Of a stretch of DNA of 64,000 nt, positions 10,569 through 22,800 are shown in pieces. A program made the position numbers and the translations under genes. Source of the stretch: Sthenelais limicola (lineage: Eukaryota > Annelida > Polychaeta > Phyllodocida > Sigalionidae); NCBI GenBank assembly GCA_942159475.1, contig OW804098.1, positions 115,122,218-115,186,217 on the forward strand, read 5' to 3'. Below the pieces are notes generated by a model. The model was given only the letters and a program-made list of their open reading frames with translations. It had not been told where the DNA came from and did no database searches. Positions within the stretch are counted from its first letter, which is position 1, and each line of letters starts with the position of its first letter.

Positions 10569-10809
10569 TATGGGTCAGATTTTCAGAAAATGTACAATTC
10601 GCCTTCACCAATCCTCTCAAATAACCCACAATTAAGACAAGAATGAGCTTCAGAATGCAGTTTAACATAGCAGAACTGATACTTTAAATCAATGCGATAC
10701 CAAATATACTCAGATATCCCCGGTATTCTTCATTTTTCAGTCTAATTTAGCAGAATTTCCTAAATAAGTAGAGCTGCCAATCGTACATTTTCTGAAAATC
10801 TGACCCATA
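10569..10809 (-). repeat. MITE B copy
   Basis: Both TIRs are present. It ends about 30 bp before lipase exon 4. Confidence 0.88.
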
Positions 10810-10838
10810 TATATAAGACTATGCTATCTACTTTGTAG

Positions 10839-13800
10839 ACTGGATGTGGGGTCAAGGCCACCAGTGTGATTGACGTGTTAAAGCAGAACCGTGGGGAGGC
10901 GTGGTCTATGGGAGGCCGCGGCAGTATTGAGCAGCACATTTATACATTACCAAGTACGTACAATATATGGGTCAGATTTTCAGAAAATGTACAATTTACC
11001 TTCACCAATCTTCTCAAATAACCCAAATTTCAGACAAAAATAAAGTTCAAAATACAGTTCGACCTAACCAAACAGATTGCTAGAATCAATGCAATGCCAA
11101 ATATACTCGAATTTACCTAGTATTGGCCAATTTGCAGCCTTATTTAGCAGAATGTACTAAATGTGTACAGCTGCCAATTGTACATTTTTTGAAAATCTGA
11201 CCCATATACATTACCAAGTACGTACAATTGTGATGTATTCCAGGAAAATGAGTCACAAGACGCAGAATTGATATTTTTCAAAGTGTTTTAGTCATAAAAT
11301 ATCATTGTTGGAATGTTCTGATTTTTGGAGGGTTGAGCACTTATGGTCAATTCAATTCAATTCAGAAATTCTTTATTGTACGTTCTTAATTACAACAGGT
11401 CGGACAGATCTGACACTCGGACATGTCAGGTCTTCCACTGACTGCCAACTTTTTTCTTGAAGTGATTTTTTTTTTTTTTTTTTCTTTTTTTCTTTTTTTC
11501 TTTTTTTTTTTTTCCTTTTCTTTTTTTTCCCTTCTTTTTTCCTGTTTTTTTTTTTTTTTTTTTTTTTTCCCTTTTTTTCCCTTTTTTTTTCTTTTTTTTC
11601 CTTTTTTTTTTTTTTTCTTTTTTTTCCCCTTTTTCTTGAAGTGATTGTTACAAGTAAAATTCCCTTCATGGGGCTTAATATTAACAGAAAGTTAACTCTG
11701 GATCAGATGAATACTGTAAACGTATTAATGTTCGTGCAGTATTTATTTTCGCTATTTTCGCGCACCCCCCCCCCCCCTGCGCGAAAATAAATCCTGCGGG
11801 AAAGGTATAATTATTGCATATATTATTGCATAAACAATGTGTGAAACTTCCTTGCTGCGCGAATTTAAATCCCCGCGAAAAGTGGCAAAGCACTTAGTGC
11901 GCGAAAATTTATCTGGGTGAAAATAAATACGTTTACAATTAGTTACATATGAAAAGGAAGATGATGGTAGTAGCTAACAGTTATTATTATTGACATTATT
12001 ATCATTGTTATACATTGATATAAAGAGGGTACACTGTACACAACATGTTGTGTACAGTAACAGGTATATTGATAAAAGAGGGTACACTGTTGTGTACAGT
12101 AACAGATGCTGATTTAAGTAAGGTAACATGCAAGAACACAGATTTGTAGGCAAGAGCAGTAACACTCTACTGGTCATCTGAATCTATGTACCAAATTTCA
12201 CGACATTTAATCAAATATATCCTTCCGTTTTGAAGGCCTTCGTATGGAGTGTATTTAGTTACTTTATTGGGTTACCCACCCAGAAAAATTGCAAACATTA
12301 TTTTCAAAAATAAAATTATCAAACTTAAAATATAGACATATCTATTAGATGTCCTAGTGTTTATTATCATTTGAATCGGCTTGATGTCCTCTTTTCAAAT
12401 ATCATGGTATCTCAAAATCCATATTTTACGACTTATGACTCATTTTTATGAAACTGATCACAAGTGTACTTACAAACAATTGTCATATATTGGTGAAATA
12501 TCCAGAAAAGGCACAATTCACATGCAGAAACCCTCCCTAATAACCCAGATTTAATACAGAAATGAGACTCAAAAGGCAGTTCAACATATTCAAACACATC
12601 CTTTGAATCAACACAATACCGAATATATTTAGATGTACCCAGTATACCCAGCTATCAATTGTACATTTTCTGACGATCTGACCCATATCCCCATATATAT
12701 GTGAGGCGCTCCATCAAAAAGAGTCCCATGTCGGCAACTTTCATTTTGAGATATAGGGCTCCAAAGGTGGTATAGGACTTTTTCGGTCGAAAACTTTTTT
12801 TCCCGTAATATTAATCTTTATTATGTTTTTTTTGAGACTGGAAAATATTTTGTACCAAAAACAATTATTTACGCTTCATAACGGCCGGTAAACATTTTCC
12901 TAACATGGTTGGATGGGTTTAAACAAAGGAGCCGAAGGCTATTTTTCACTAAATTCACTCGTACGCCATGGACATTTGATCGTAGGGTACCCCAGCACAT
13001 TTGGTATCCTCGGAAAGCCGCGAATCTCCTCTAGCCAATGGGATTCTTCCCTTTTGAATCGCCGCGTAAGTAAACCAATCACAGAGCTCTCTCCAAGTGC
13101 ATTCGGCGTAAACAATGGTTGCTAGGGTCGTCAAGGGAGCCCACGAGGGGTTGATACAGCCCTGTGATTGGTCCAGCCGCTTTAAAAGATCAACTTCCGG
13201 CTGACGCCATCTTCTAGCGTGGTCTTGGATTTGAATCGAAGCGACCAGTTATTCCTCGATTCCAGACGATACAAGACGTGTTTTACTCTCCAACAAAGTT
13301 TTAAATGGACCAAGGTTTATTATTTAAACATGGAAGCTGAGGCCACCGTCGCAGACGCTCTTAATGGCATCGCTCGAGCCAATTTGGGAGGTGTTGTCGA
13401 CAACGCCGAATGGCGTAACCTCATCGAAGAGTATTTTGTGTTCAACGAGGAAACAGAGACGGTGGAATCTGACTCAGATGGAGAACCAGACGTCCCTGAT
13501 CAGCCTGAAACTCCGGAGACGAACGAAGAAGAAGTTGAGGAAGCATCAGAACCTATTCTTATTATTGATCACATGCAGGCATCCTGTTTTTTTTTGTTTT
13601 TTTTTTTTTTCCCTTTTTTTCCCTTTTTTTTTTCTTTTTTTTCCTTTTTTTTTTTTTTCTTTTTTTTCCCCTTTTTCTTGAAGTGATTGTTACAAGTAAA
13701 ATTCCCTTCATGGGGCTTAATATTAACAGAAAGTTAACTCTGGATCAGATGAATACTGTAAACGTATTAATGTTCGTGCAGTATTTATTTTCGCTATTTT

Positions 13801-16800
13801 CGCGCACCCCCCCCCCCTGCGCGAAAATAAATCCTGCGGGAAAGGTATAATTATTGCATATATTATTGCATAAACAATGTGTGAAACTTCCTTGCTGCGC
13901 GAATTTAAATCCCCGCGAAAAGGTGGCAAAGCACTTAGTGCGCGAAAATTTATCTGGGTGAAAATAAATACGTTTACAATTAGTTACATATGAAAAGGAA
14001 GATGATGGTAGTAGCTAACAGTTATTATTATTGACATTATTATCATTGTTATACATTGATATAAAGAGGGTACACTGTACACAACATGTTGTGTACAGTA
14101 ACAGGTATATTGATAAAAGAGGGTACACTGTTGTGTACAGTAACAGATGCTGATTTAAGTAAGGTAACATGCAAGAACACAGATTTGTAGGCAAGAGCAG
14201 TAACACTCTACTGGTCATCTGAATCTATGTACCAAATTTCACGACATTTAATCAAATATATCCTTCCGTTTTGAAGGCCTTCGTATGGAGTGTATTTAGT
14301 TACTTTATTGGGTTACCCACCCAGAAAAATTGCAAACATTATTTTCAAAAATAAAATTATCAAACTTAAAATATAGACATATCTATTAGATGTCCTAGTG
14401 TTTATTATCATTTGAATCGGCTTGATGTCCTCTTTTCAAATATCATGGTATCTCAAAATCCATATTTTATGACTTATGACTCATTTTTATGAAACTGATC
14501 ACAAGTGTACTTACAAACAATTGTCATATATTGGTGAAATATCCAGAAAAGGCACAATTCACATGCAGAAACCCTCCCTAATAACCCAGATTTAATACAG
14601 AAATGAGACTCAAAAGGCAGTTCAACATATTCAAACACATCCTTTGAATCAACACAATACCGAATATATTTAGATGTACCCAGTATACCCAGCTATCAAT
14701 TGTACATTTTCTGACGATCTGACCCATATCCCCATATATATGTGAGGCGCTCCATCAAAAAGAGTCCCATGTCGGCAACTTTCATTTTGAGATATAGGGC
14801 TCCAAAGGTGGTATAGGACTTTTTCGGTCGAAAACTTTTTTTCCCGTAATATTAATCTTTATTATGTTTTTTTTGAGACTGGAAAATATTTTGTACCAAA
14901 AACAATTATTTACGCTTCATAACGGCCGGTAAACATTTTCCTAACATGGTTGGATGGGTTTAAACAAAGGAGCCGAAGGCTATTTTTCACTAAATTCACT
15001 CGTACGCCATGGACATTTGATCGTAGGGTACCCCAGCACATTTGGTATCCTCGGAAAGCCGCGAATCTCCTCTAGCCAATGGGATTCTTCCCTTTTGAAT
15101 CGCCGCGTAAGTAAACCAATCACAGAGCTCTCTCCAAGTGCATTCGGCGTAAACAATGGTTGCTAGGGTCGTCAAGGGAGCCCACGAGGGGTTGATACAG
15201 CCCTGTGATTGGTCCAGCCGCTTTAAAAGATCAACTTCCGGCTGACGCCATCTTCTAGCGTGGTCTTGGATTTGAATCGAAGCGACCAGTTATTCCTCGA
15301 TTCCAGACGATACAAGACGTGTTTTACTCTCCAACAAAGTTTTAAATGGACCAAGGTTTATTATTTAAACATGGAAGCTGAGGCCACCGTCGCAGACGCT
15401 CTTAATGGCATCGCTCGAGCCAATTTGGGAGGTGTTGTCGACAACGCCGAATGGCGTAACCTCATCGAAGAGTATTTTGTGTTCAACGAGGAAACAGAGA
15501 CGGTGGAATCTGACTCAGATGGAGAACCAGACGTCCCTGATCAGCCTGAAACTCCGGAGACGAACGAAGAAGAAGTTGAGGAAGCATCAGAACCTATTCT
15601 TATTATTGATCACATGCAGGCAGTTGTGGACAAGGAACGGGAAAAGTGCTCCACGTTTCGGTAAGTGTTGGTGCTCTGCAGCCATCTTTTCTATCGTGTG
15701 TGTTGACATGCTGGGGGACGCGATCTGAAAACTATGCTATGTACATCCCTGGAAATCATTCCAAATCTATAATCCAATGCTGTTATATGTGCTAGATACC
15801 TTGTGGGTATATTTAGAGGTTCTAAAATTTAATTGGTGTATGTTTTAAGTCGCATGGTGTTGTTCGTGCGTGGGGAGTTTAAGGCCCTCGAGATCTGGGG
15901 AGTAGCTATTTACTTGGGACGTCTGAGATTCCTTACTCGTCTCGTATGGAATGTAGGGTTAAAAATACATTGTTTGTTTGTGTCATTATGGGCAAATTAA
16001 AATCTAGGATTTTGTCCATTTCAGATGTAACTGCCGATTGTTTAACGGCGGGCCATGCATAGACCAGTTCACTGTGGAACAGCGCATCTCTCATCGGTCG
16101 GAACATGACCAAATCCATCGAGGTAATTTCAAAATAATGTTTTTCTCTATTGCCTCATTGCCTATACATGCCTGTATAATACTCATTCAGTATTTTAATC
16201 AGTATTTTAAGCTGTAGCTTGTTAAATAATGAGGACACGTGCTACCCAATTACATAGGATAACTAATTACGTAGGATAACTGTAGGGACTCAGACTAAGA
16301 TTGGTGTCGGTGATATTAGTCAGTCACAAATTCATTTTTACATTATTGTTATACTGTCGTTTCAGATGAGCTCGACATGGCACTCTTTGGCGTTTTCAAT
16401 ACTGTTACTGACAACAGTGATCGATGCAGTCCAACCAAGAAGGGGCGCCAGTGGAAGGGAGAGAGAAAACACCCAAAGAGCCACTACAGGATGCATAACA
16501 AGCCTATTTGCAAAGCTACCTTTAAATTCCTTTACAAGTGAGTGTTATCATGAATCTTGTGGTGCCCATTAATACTGAACATTAGATAGCTATTCATAAT
16601 AACATGATTATTTGCTAAGAATCAATATTTTGGTATTGTCATTTTAAGATCCTGCATTATGTTCAATTTCTTCCTTTGTCAACGATTAAATTATTATTAA
16701 TTATTTTTTCTATTTCTTTTCTCTCCCTTCACTTCTAGGATTAGCCAAAACTTGCTGACAGTTTTGCTAAAATCCTTCGCTGAGGATGGTCTGGTCACTC

Positions 16801-19800
16801 GTTCACGACAGGGTGGTGGTCACCGTGCTGTGAGGTCTTTGCCAATAGATGACCTGAAGAACACTATCAACTTCATCACATCTTATGCCGAAACACATGC
16901 TCTTGTCTTGCCAGGCAGAGTATCTTCTCACCACAGAGACGACATCTTAATTCTCCCCTGCCGTTCTACAAAAGCTGAAGTTCATCGTCTTTACACACAA
17001 GCCATGCAAGAGACTGGCAATAGGGCTGTTGCCTACTCCACTTTTGGTCATTTATGGCGCAAGTATCTTCCTAAAATAGTCACAAGTCGTCCCATGACCC
17101 TCTGCTGGGAGTGCCAGCGTAATAACAGAGACATTTTCTGTAGTAGTAATTTACCTGATGTTGTGAAAGCTGCCAAGTTAAAGAAACAGCAGAAACATTT
17201 AGACAGTGTAACCGCCGAAAGAACTCTTTATCAGAAATTTTGTGCTGATGCAAAAGAAGCGTACAGAGACAATGGTGAACCCCCCCTTGGCAAACATGCC
17301 CCTTGCTCATGTGACATTCGAGTACATCTCAGTTTTGACTTTGCACAACAAGTGCATTTACCTTCTTACCCGATGCAACCAGGTCCCCTTTATTTTCTCA
17401 CCCCGAGGAAGGTAGGCCTGTTCGGTATTTGCATGGAAGGAATGCCTAGACAAGTTAACTACCTTATAGATGAGAGCCATTGCACCAGTAAGGGGTCAAA
17501 TGCAGTTATTTCTTATCTGAATCATTACTTTGAAAACTATGGTCTGGGGGAGAAAGATTTAGATCTTAACTGTGACAATTGTAGTGGCCAGAACAAGAAC
17601 CGGTATGTTTTGGCCTATTTGATGTGGCGTGTCCTTACTGGAAGGCACAGGTCTATTACACTTAACTTTTTGATTACTGGGCACACTAAGTTTGCCCCCG
17701 ACTGGTGCTTTGGTCTCTTGAAAAAACAATTTCGTCGGGACAACGTTTCTTCTCTTCAGCAATTAAAAGCCAGTGTGCAGCGCAGTACGCCAGGGGGGGT
17801 CAACCAGGCCCAACTTGTAGGTGATGAAAGGGGTACTGTTTTTGTTCCATTGTACGACTGGCAGGCATTCCTGTCACCTTTCTCCAAATCTTTTCCAGGT
17901 ATCAAAGGGTATCATCATTTTGAATTTTCTAGTGACAAACCTGGTGTTATTTCTTTCAGGCCATTTGTAGGCCCTGAAGATAGTGGTACTTTTAAAATGC
18001 TTACTGTTGATGTGGGTGATGTCCCTCAGGACAACCCACCCATTGTACCTTCTCCTGGACTGTCTGCATACAGACAGTGGTATCTTTTTAATTCTATTCG
18101 TGATTTTTGTACCGAAGAAACCAAAGACATTATGTGCCCCAAACCAACTGTACCTGAAGAAGGGCCAGGGAGGGGGGGGGATGGCTACATTGTACAGGCT
18201 CCTGCAGTCGCCCCAGTAAGAGGTAGAGGGAGGGGAAGTGGAAGGGCTAGAGGAAGAGGGAGGGGTAGAGGAAGGGGAAGGGGAAGGGGAAGGGACAGGG
18301 AATCTTCTTCTGATGAATCATTAGAATTAGGTGGTGATGAATCTTCTGAGGAGGAGGAGGAGGAGGAACCTCAAGAGGAACCTCAAGCTAGGGGTAGGGG
18401 TAGGGGTAGGGGTAGGGGTAGGGGTAGAGGAACAGTAAGGGGAAGGGGCAGGGTAAGGGAATCTTCAGAATCTTCTTCGGATGGGGAGGTTGCACCTCCT
18501 CCAGCAAAGAGAGGTAGGGGGAGGGGGAGGGGAAATGTTCAGCAACGCCGGCCAGGGAGGGGTAGGGGTAGGGGTAGGGGTAGGGGTAGGGGCTGACTGC
18601 TATTTTATTGATTTTATTACTGATTTTATTACTGATTTTATTACTGGTGAATACTGTTGTACATTTTGTTTTGTTAGAATGAATAGGTGTGTTATCATGT
18701 ATATATTGCAAGCACTGCACCGAAGAATTTTGTACAGAATTATTATACTCGTGTTAACAGGGTAATAAAATAAAAAATATTAAATGAAATGCACTGATTT
18801 TTTTATATATTGTGGCCCTACTAGTCTATAATACCTGCCCCAAATCTGAGAAAAATCCAATCATATGAACTGGTCATTTTGCATGACGACGCGTCCGACA
18901 TAAATCCCACAAAAGTCTCCTAGAAATGTATTTTGCCCAAATTTCACCCAATTTTCATCGCGCGATAAAATGATAAGTTACTAAGTAAATGAACTGAATT
19001 TGGTATATGTTATGGCTATGGCAGTTAGTAAAGTGTGTCCCAAATTTCATAGAAATCGCTTGATAACAAATGCCCGTAACCAAGGATGGCGCGCCGAAGG
19101 TCACTCGCCGAACTTAAACAGGCTGTATCTCAGTTTCCGGCTCCTCCAGTAACCGCGTCCCTTAAATACTCACCGCAACCATAGAATTATACCCAATAGG
19201 CCTAAAATTAAGCTCTATACATCATTGGAAAGCTCTTTCCTGCTGCTTACCCATCCAATAGCTAACTCCAAAATCGATTTGGCCGACATGGGACTCATTT
19301 TGATGGAGCACGTCTCATATAGGAAGTTTGGATATGGGTAAGATTTTCAGAAAATGTACAATTCACCTTCACCAATCCTCTCAAATAACCCACATTTAAG
19401 ACAAAAATGAGCTTCAAAAAGCTATTTAACATAACAGAACTGATACTTTAAATCAATGCGATACCAAATATACACAGATATTACCCGGTATTCTGCATTT
19501 TTCAGCCTAATTTCAAAGAATTTCCTAAATGTGTAGAGCTGCCAATTGTACATTTTCTGAAAATCTGACCCATATTATATATGAACATTTAACAGACTCC
19601 ATGTGGATTTTATTATTCGTGTAGCTATTATTATTGTCAAAAAGGAGGAAAAATCTCTATAGAAAAAAATACTGCAAATTTTGATACTAATTTAGATGTG
19701 ATAACATATTATATCTAGTATTGTCTTTTATGTTAAAATGTTCAAACTCGAAGTTAATCATATTACTTGCTTCAATACTGAAAAACCTCTTGAATGGTTG

Positions 19801-22800
19801 TAACAAAGTCAGAAGTTTTATATGGGGGTAAGATTTTCAGAAATGGACAATTGGCAGTTCTACACATTTAGGAAATTCTCCTAAATTAGGCTGAAAAATG
19901 GTGAATACTGGGAATATCTGAGTATATTTGGTGTCACATTGATTTAAAGTATCAGTTCTGTTATGTTAAACTGTATTTTGAAGCTCATTTTGTCTTAAAT
20001 GTGGGTTATTTGACAGAATTGGTGACTTGTACATTTTCTGAAAACTTGACCGATGGGCTCTATGAGAATAGCATGAATTTGTAACTTGATCCAATCAAAT
20101 TTATCCAAAACAAACACAATATATATATGTGATGTGTTTCAGGAAAATGAGTCATAAGTCGCAAAAAATAGATTTTGAGATATCATTGTATCTGAAAAGA
20201 TGTGATCAAGCCAATTCCAATGATAGTAAACAGTCTAATAATCTAATAGGTATTTCTAGATTTTACGTTTGATATTTTCGTTTTTGAAAAAATAAGTTTC
20301 CAATATTTCTGGTGGTCACTAAACAGTAAAGTAACTAAATGTAGTCCATATGAGGACCTTTAAAATGAAAGGATATATTACATAGATCGTCCTGAAATTT
20401 GAGACATTTATTGACATGACCATAAGTGACACGCTCTCCAAAGATCAGAACATTCCAATAATGTGATCTTGTGAAAAAAACACTTTGAAAAATATCATTT
20501 TTGCGACTTATGACTCATTTTCCTGAAACACATCACATATATATATGATACTCATGAATATGCTATTTGCAGATATTCTCCGTAAGTTCAATCCTAATCT
20601 GAAAGGATGGTCAGATGGTTACGGAGATGCAGATGCAGATTTGTCATGGCTCAATGTAGCTGTCATTGGGGACAAAGCAGAGTGGGTATTATTTGATCAG
20701 ATTTTGAGAAAATGTACAATTAGCAACTGTACACATCTAGTGAATTCTGCTAAACTAGGCTGCAATTTGGTCAATACTAGGTAAATTCGAGTATATTTGG
20801 CATTGCATTGATTTTAGCAATCTGCTTGGTTAGGTTGAAATGTATTTTGAACTTTATTTTTGTCTGAAATTTGGGTTATTTGAGAGAATTGGTGAAGGTG
20901 AATTGTACATTTTCTGAGAATCTGACCCATTAAATAACACACCGGGACTTTGAATTATGAATGAATTTAGCCCTGCCACTGGTAACCATTAGAGAATATC
21001 CAATATTAACCTACAGAAACATGCTTCAGCAATAAAAGATTTAAAAAAAATATTGTTGAATGTTTGAATTATGTCAGGATAAAAACCCACTCAAACTAAG
21101 AGGTAGGGAGGTACAAGTATCTTGAATAAAAACGTCCCTAAAAATGAAATAATAGGATAACATCCTGTGTTTTTACTTTGTGTATTTACCTAACCATGTT
21201 CTTTCTCAAGATGAAAAATATTGTTACTCTTACATGGATCAGATTTTCAGAAAATGTACAATTCACCTTCACCAATTCTCTCAAATAACCCAAATTAATG
21301 AAGACAAAAATGAGCTTCAAAAAAGTTTCACATAACCGAACAGATTCTTTAAAACAACACAACCCCAAATATACTCAGATATACCCAAAATTTACCAATT
21401 TTTAGCAGAATTTAGCAGAATGTCCTTAATGTAAAGAGCTGCCAATTGTACATTTTCTTAAAATCTTACCCATATGTTTATGCACTAGTTCCCTGAAACC
21501 CCGCCTGCCGCAGTGCTGATGACACTGGTATTTACCTTTAAGAAGTGGGATCATTTCTTATGCACCAACCTTCTATTTGATTGCTTTGATTTGAAGGGAC
21601 ATGCCAAATCAAATGGAAATGCTTATTAGGAAGATGGAAAATGACCCGAGGATTGATATTAAAAATGACTGGAAATTGGTAACACTTCTGACAGGTGGGA
21701 ATGAAATGTGCAGCTACTGTGAAAATTATGTAAGAGCTTTTTAATTATTAATGTGTCAGATTTTCAGAAAATGTTAAAAACAGGCTGAATTTTGTTATAT
21801 TCTTTAAAAAGGCGGGGACATACTAGCAGCGACAAGCCTTGCAATAGGCTTTGCAATAGGCATCTGCAATAAAAATTTGACCTAGGAGTGCAGTTTATCA
21901 CAGGCCTGTGAGCCCCTTTGTGATAACCCTTGCAATAGTCTTTTAACATGCCTTAGTCCCCGTTTGTTGGGCTGGCCTGGACAGTTATATACATACAGAC
22001 AAGTGGTACTAGTGTTGGACTTATGTTTCGGGGCAACCACTTACATAAATGAAAATACAAAACTGTATTTACTGCGCAAAACGGCAAGATCATGGCTTTC
22101 CACTGGTTTATTTTGCTTCGAAATCATTTCTAAATAGTTGTTAATGATAGCTCAACAAAAGGGGACTAAAGCCTTTAGATCCTTCATTTATGGTCCTTCG
22201 TTTTCTCTAAGCCTCCCTGAAAGGTAAGGTTCCCAGGAGGCTTAGAGAAAACTCACGACCATAAACTCAGGATCTAACTGCTCATCATGATAAGAAATGC
22301 GATGTTTGCAATAAACGTTTGCAATAGGCTCTGTGATAACTGGGCCAATCACAAAGGTTGCAAGGCTTATTGCAAGGCTTATTGCTGCTAGGCTGGCGCC
22401 AACTTTAGTACATGGGTCAGATTTTCAGAAAATGTACAATTGGCAGCTCTACATATTTGGCAATTTCTGCTTAAAAAATTATGAGTTTTGGGTATATCTG
22501 AGTATATTTGGTATTGCAATGATTTAAAGTATCAGTTCTGTTATGTTAAATGTGGGTTAATTGAGAGGATTGGTGAAGGCGAATTGTACATATTCTGAAA
22601 ATCTGACCCACATAAACTAACCTTTCATCAACAGATTGATTACACAGTTTGTTCATTTTTTGACAGACTCGCTATAGTCCAGAGAAATTCAAAAACGACT
22701 TTAGAATTGCTCTGGACAAACTCAAGGCTAGTGTTCCACGTGTTTTGGTGAATCTAGTCTCCATGCTGGATGTGGGAATACTGCCTGAGGTACTGCCTGG

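Larger units (their letters stand above)
11350..12170 (-). mobile_element. 5'-truncated non-LTR retrotransposon copy, 3' UTR only
   Basis: It starts with the same (TTCAA)n-AGAAATTCTTTATTG 3' end as the full-length element at 181, and continues with related 3' UTR sequence (GGTCGGACAGATCTGACA, GGCAAGAGCAGTAACA). TGGTCA at 11344-11349 and at 12171-12176 is a 6-bp target duplication. It carries a poly(T/C) expansion (about 11466-11636) and an E MITE (11705-11938). Confidence 0.82.
11229..12462. repeat. MITE A copy split by a truncated retrotransposon (11229-11349 and 12171-12462)
   Basis: The left half starts TTGTGATGTATTCCAGG; the right half ends in the inverted TIR. The break is the target duplication TGGTCA. 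The right half is repeated at about 14212-14503 as part of the 2.04-kb tandem duplication. Confidence 0.82.
11540..15622. repeat. 2.04-kb near-perfect tandem duplication (11540-13581 and 13582-15622)
   Basis: Both units hold the retroelement 3' fragment, MITE E, MITE A right half, a diverged MITE B, the left TIR of the DUF7869 transposon, its promoter and exon 1 up to the codons for HMQA. The junction joins exon 1 directly to the poly(T) tract. I see only a few differences: a G at about 13922, C/T at about 12429/14469, and the length of a C run. Confidence 0.9.
14743..19317 (+). mobile_element. DNA transposon encoding a DUF7869-like protein, bounded by TIRs
   Basis: The left end (about 14743-14778) reads TGAGGCGCTCCATCAAAA then GAGTCCCATGTCGGC; the right end (about 19280-19317) is the inverted equivalent, TGAGACGTGCTCCATCAAAA then GAGTCCCATGTCGGC, with 1-3 mismatches or gaps. 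The gene between them is complete, with promoter, four exons and polyadenylation signal. The flanks are AT-rich (TATATATG on the left, TATAGG on the right), so the target duplication is unclear, perhaps TA or TATA. Total 4.6 kb. The transposon sits in intron 4 of the plus-strand lipase gene in the same orientation. Confidence 0.82.

Noticed and set aside
9000..10838. Exon 3 (GDS block) of the plus-strand lipase gene
   Set aside because: No stretch encodes a VIASLGDSIT-like peptide followed by a donor in the right phase; it is probably upstream of the window.
11373..11669. Lys-rich ORF on the minus strand and Phe-rich ORFs on the plus strand (also 13219-13686)
   Set aside because: They are translations of the T/C homopolymer tract, with no codon pattern of a real gene.
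15260..15370. Upstream extension of the DUF7869 exon 1 from a GTG
   Set aside because: GTG starts are not expected in an animal gene; the ATG at 15371 has a good context and follows a TATA-like promoter at the right distance.
18390..18592. Telomere-like (GGGGTA)n repeats
   Set aside because: They lie in frame within a coding exon and give Arg-Gly; the tract is interrupted and internal, not a telomere.
18388..18720. Minus-strand ORF with repeated Tyr-Pro
   Set aside because: It is antisense to the Arg-Gly repeats of the DUF7869 gene.
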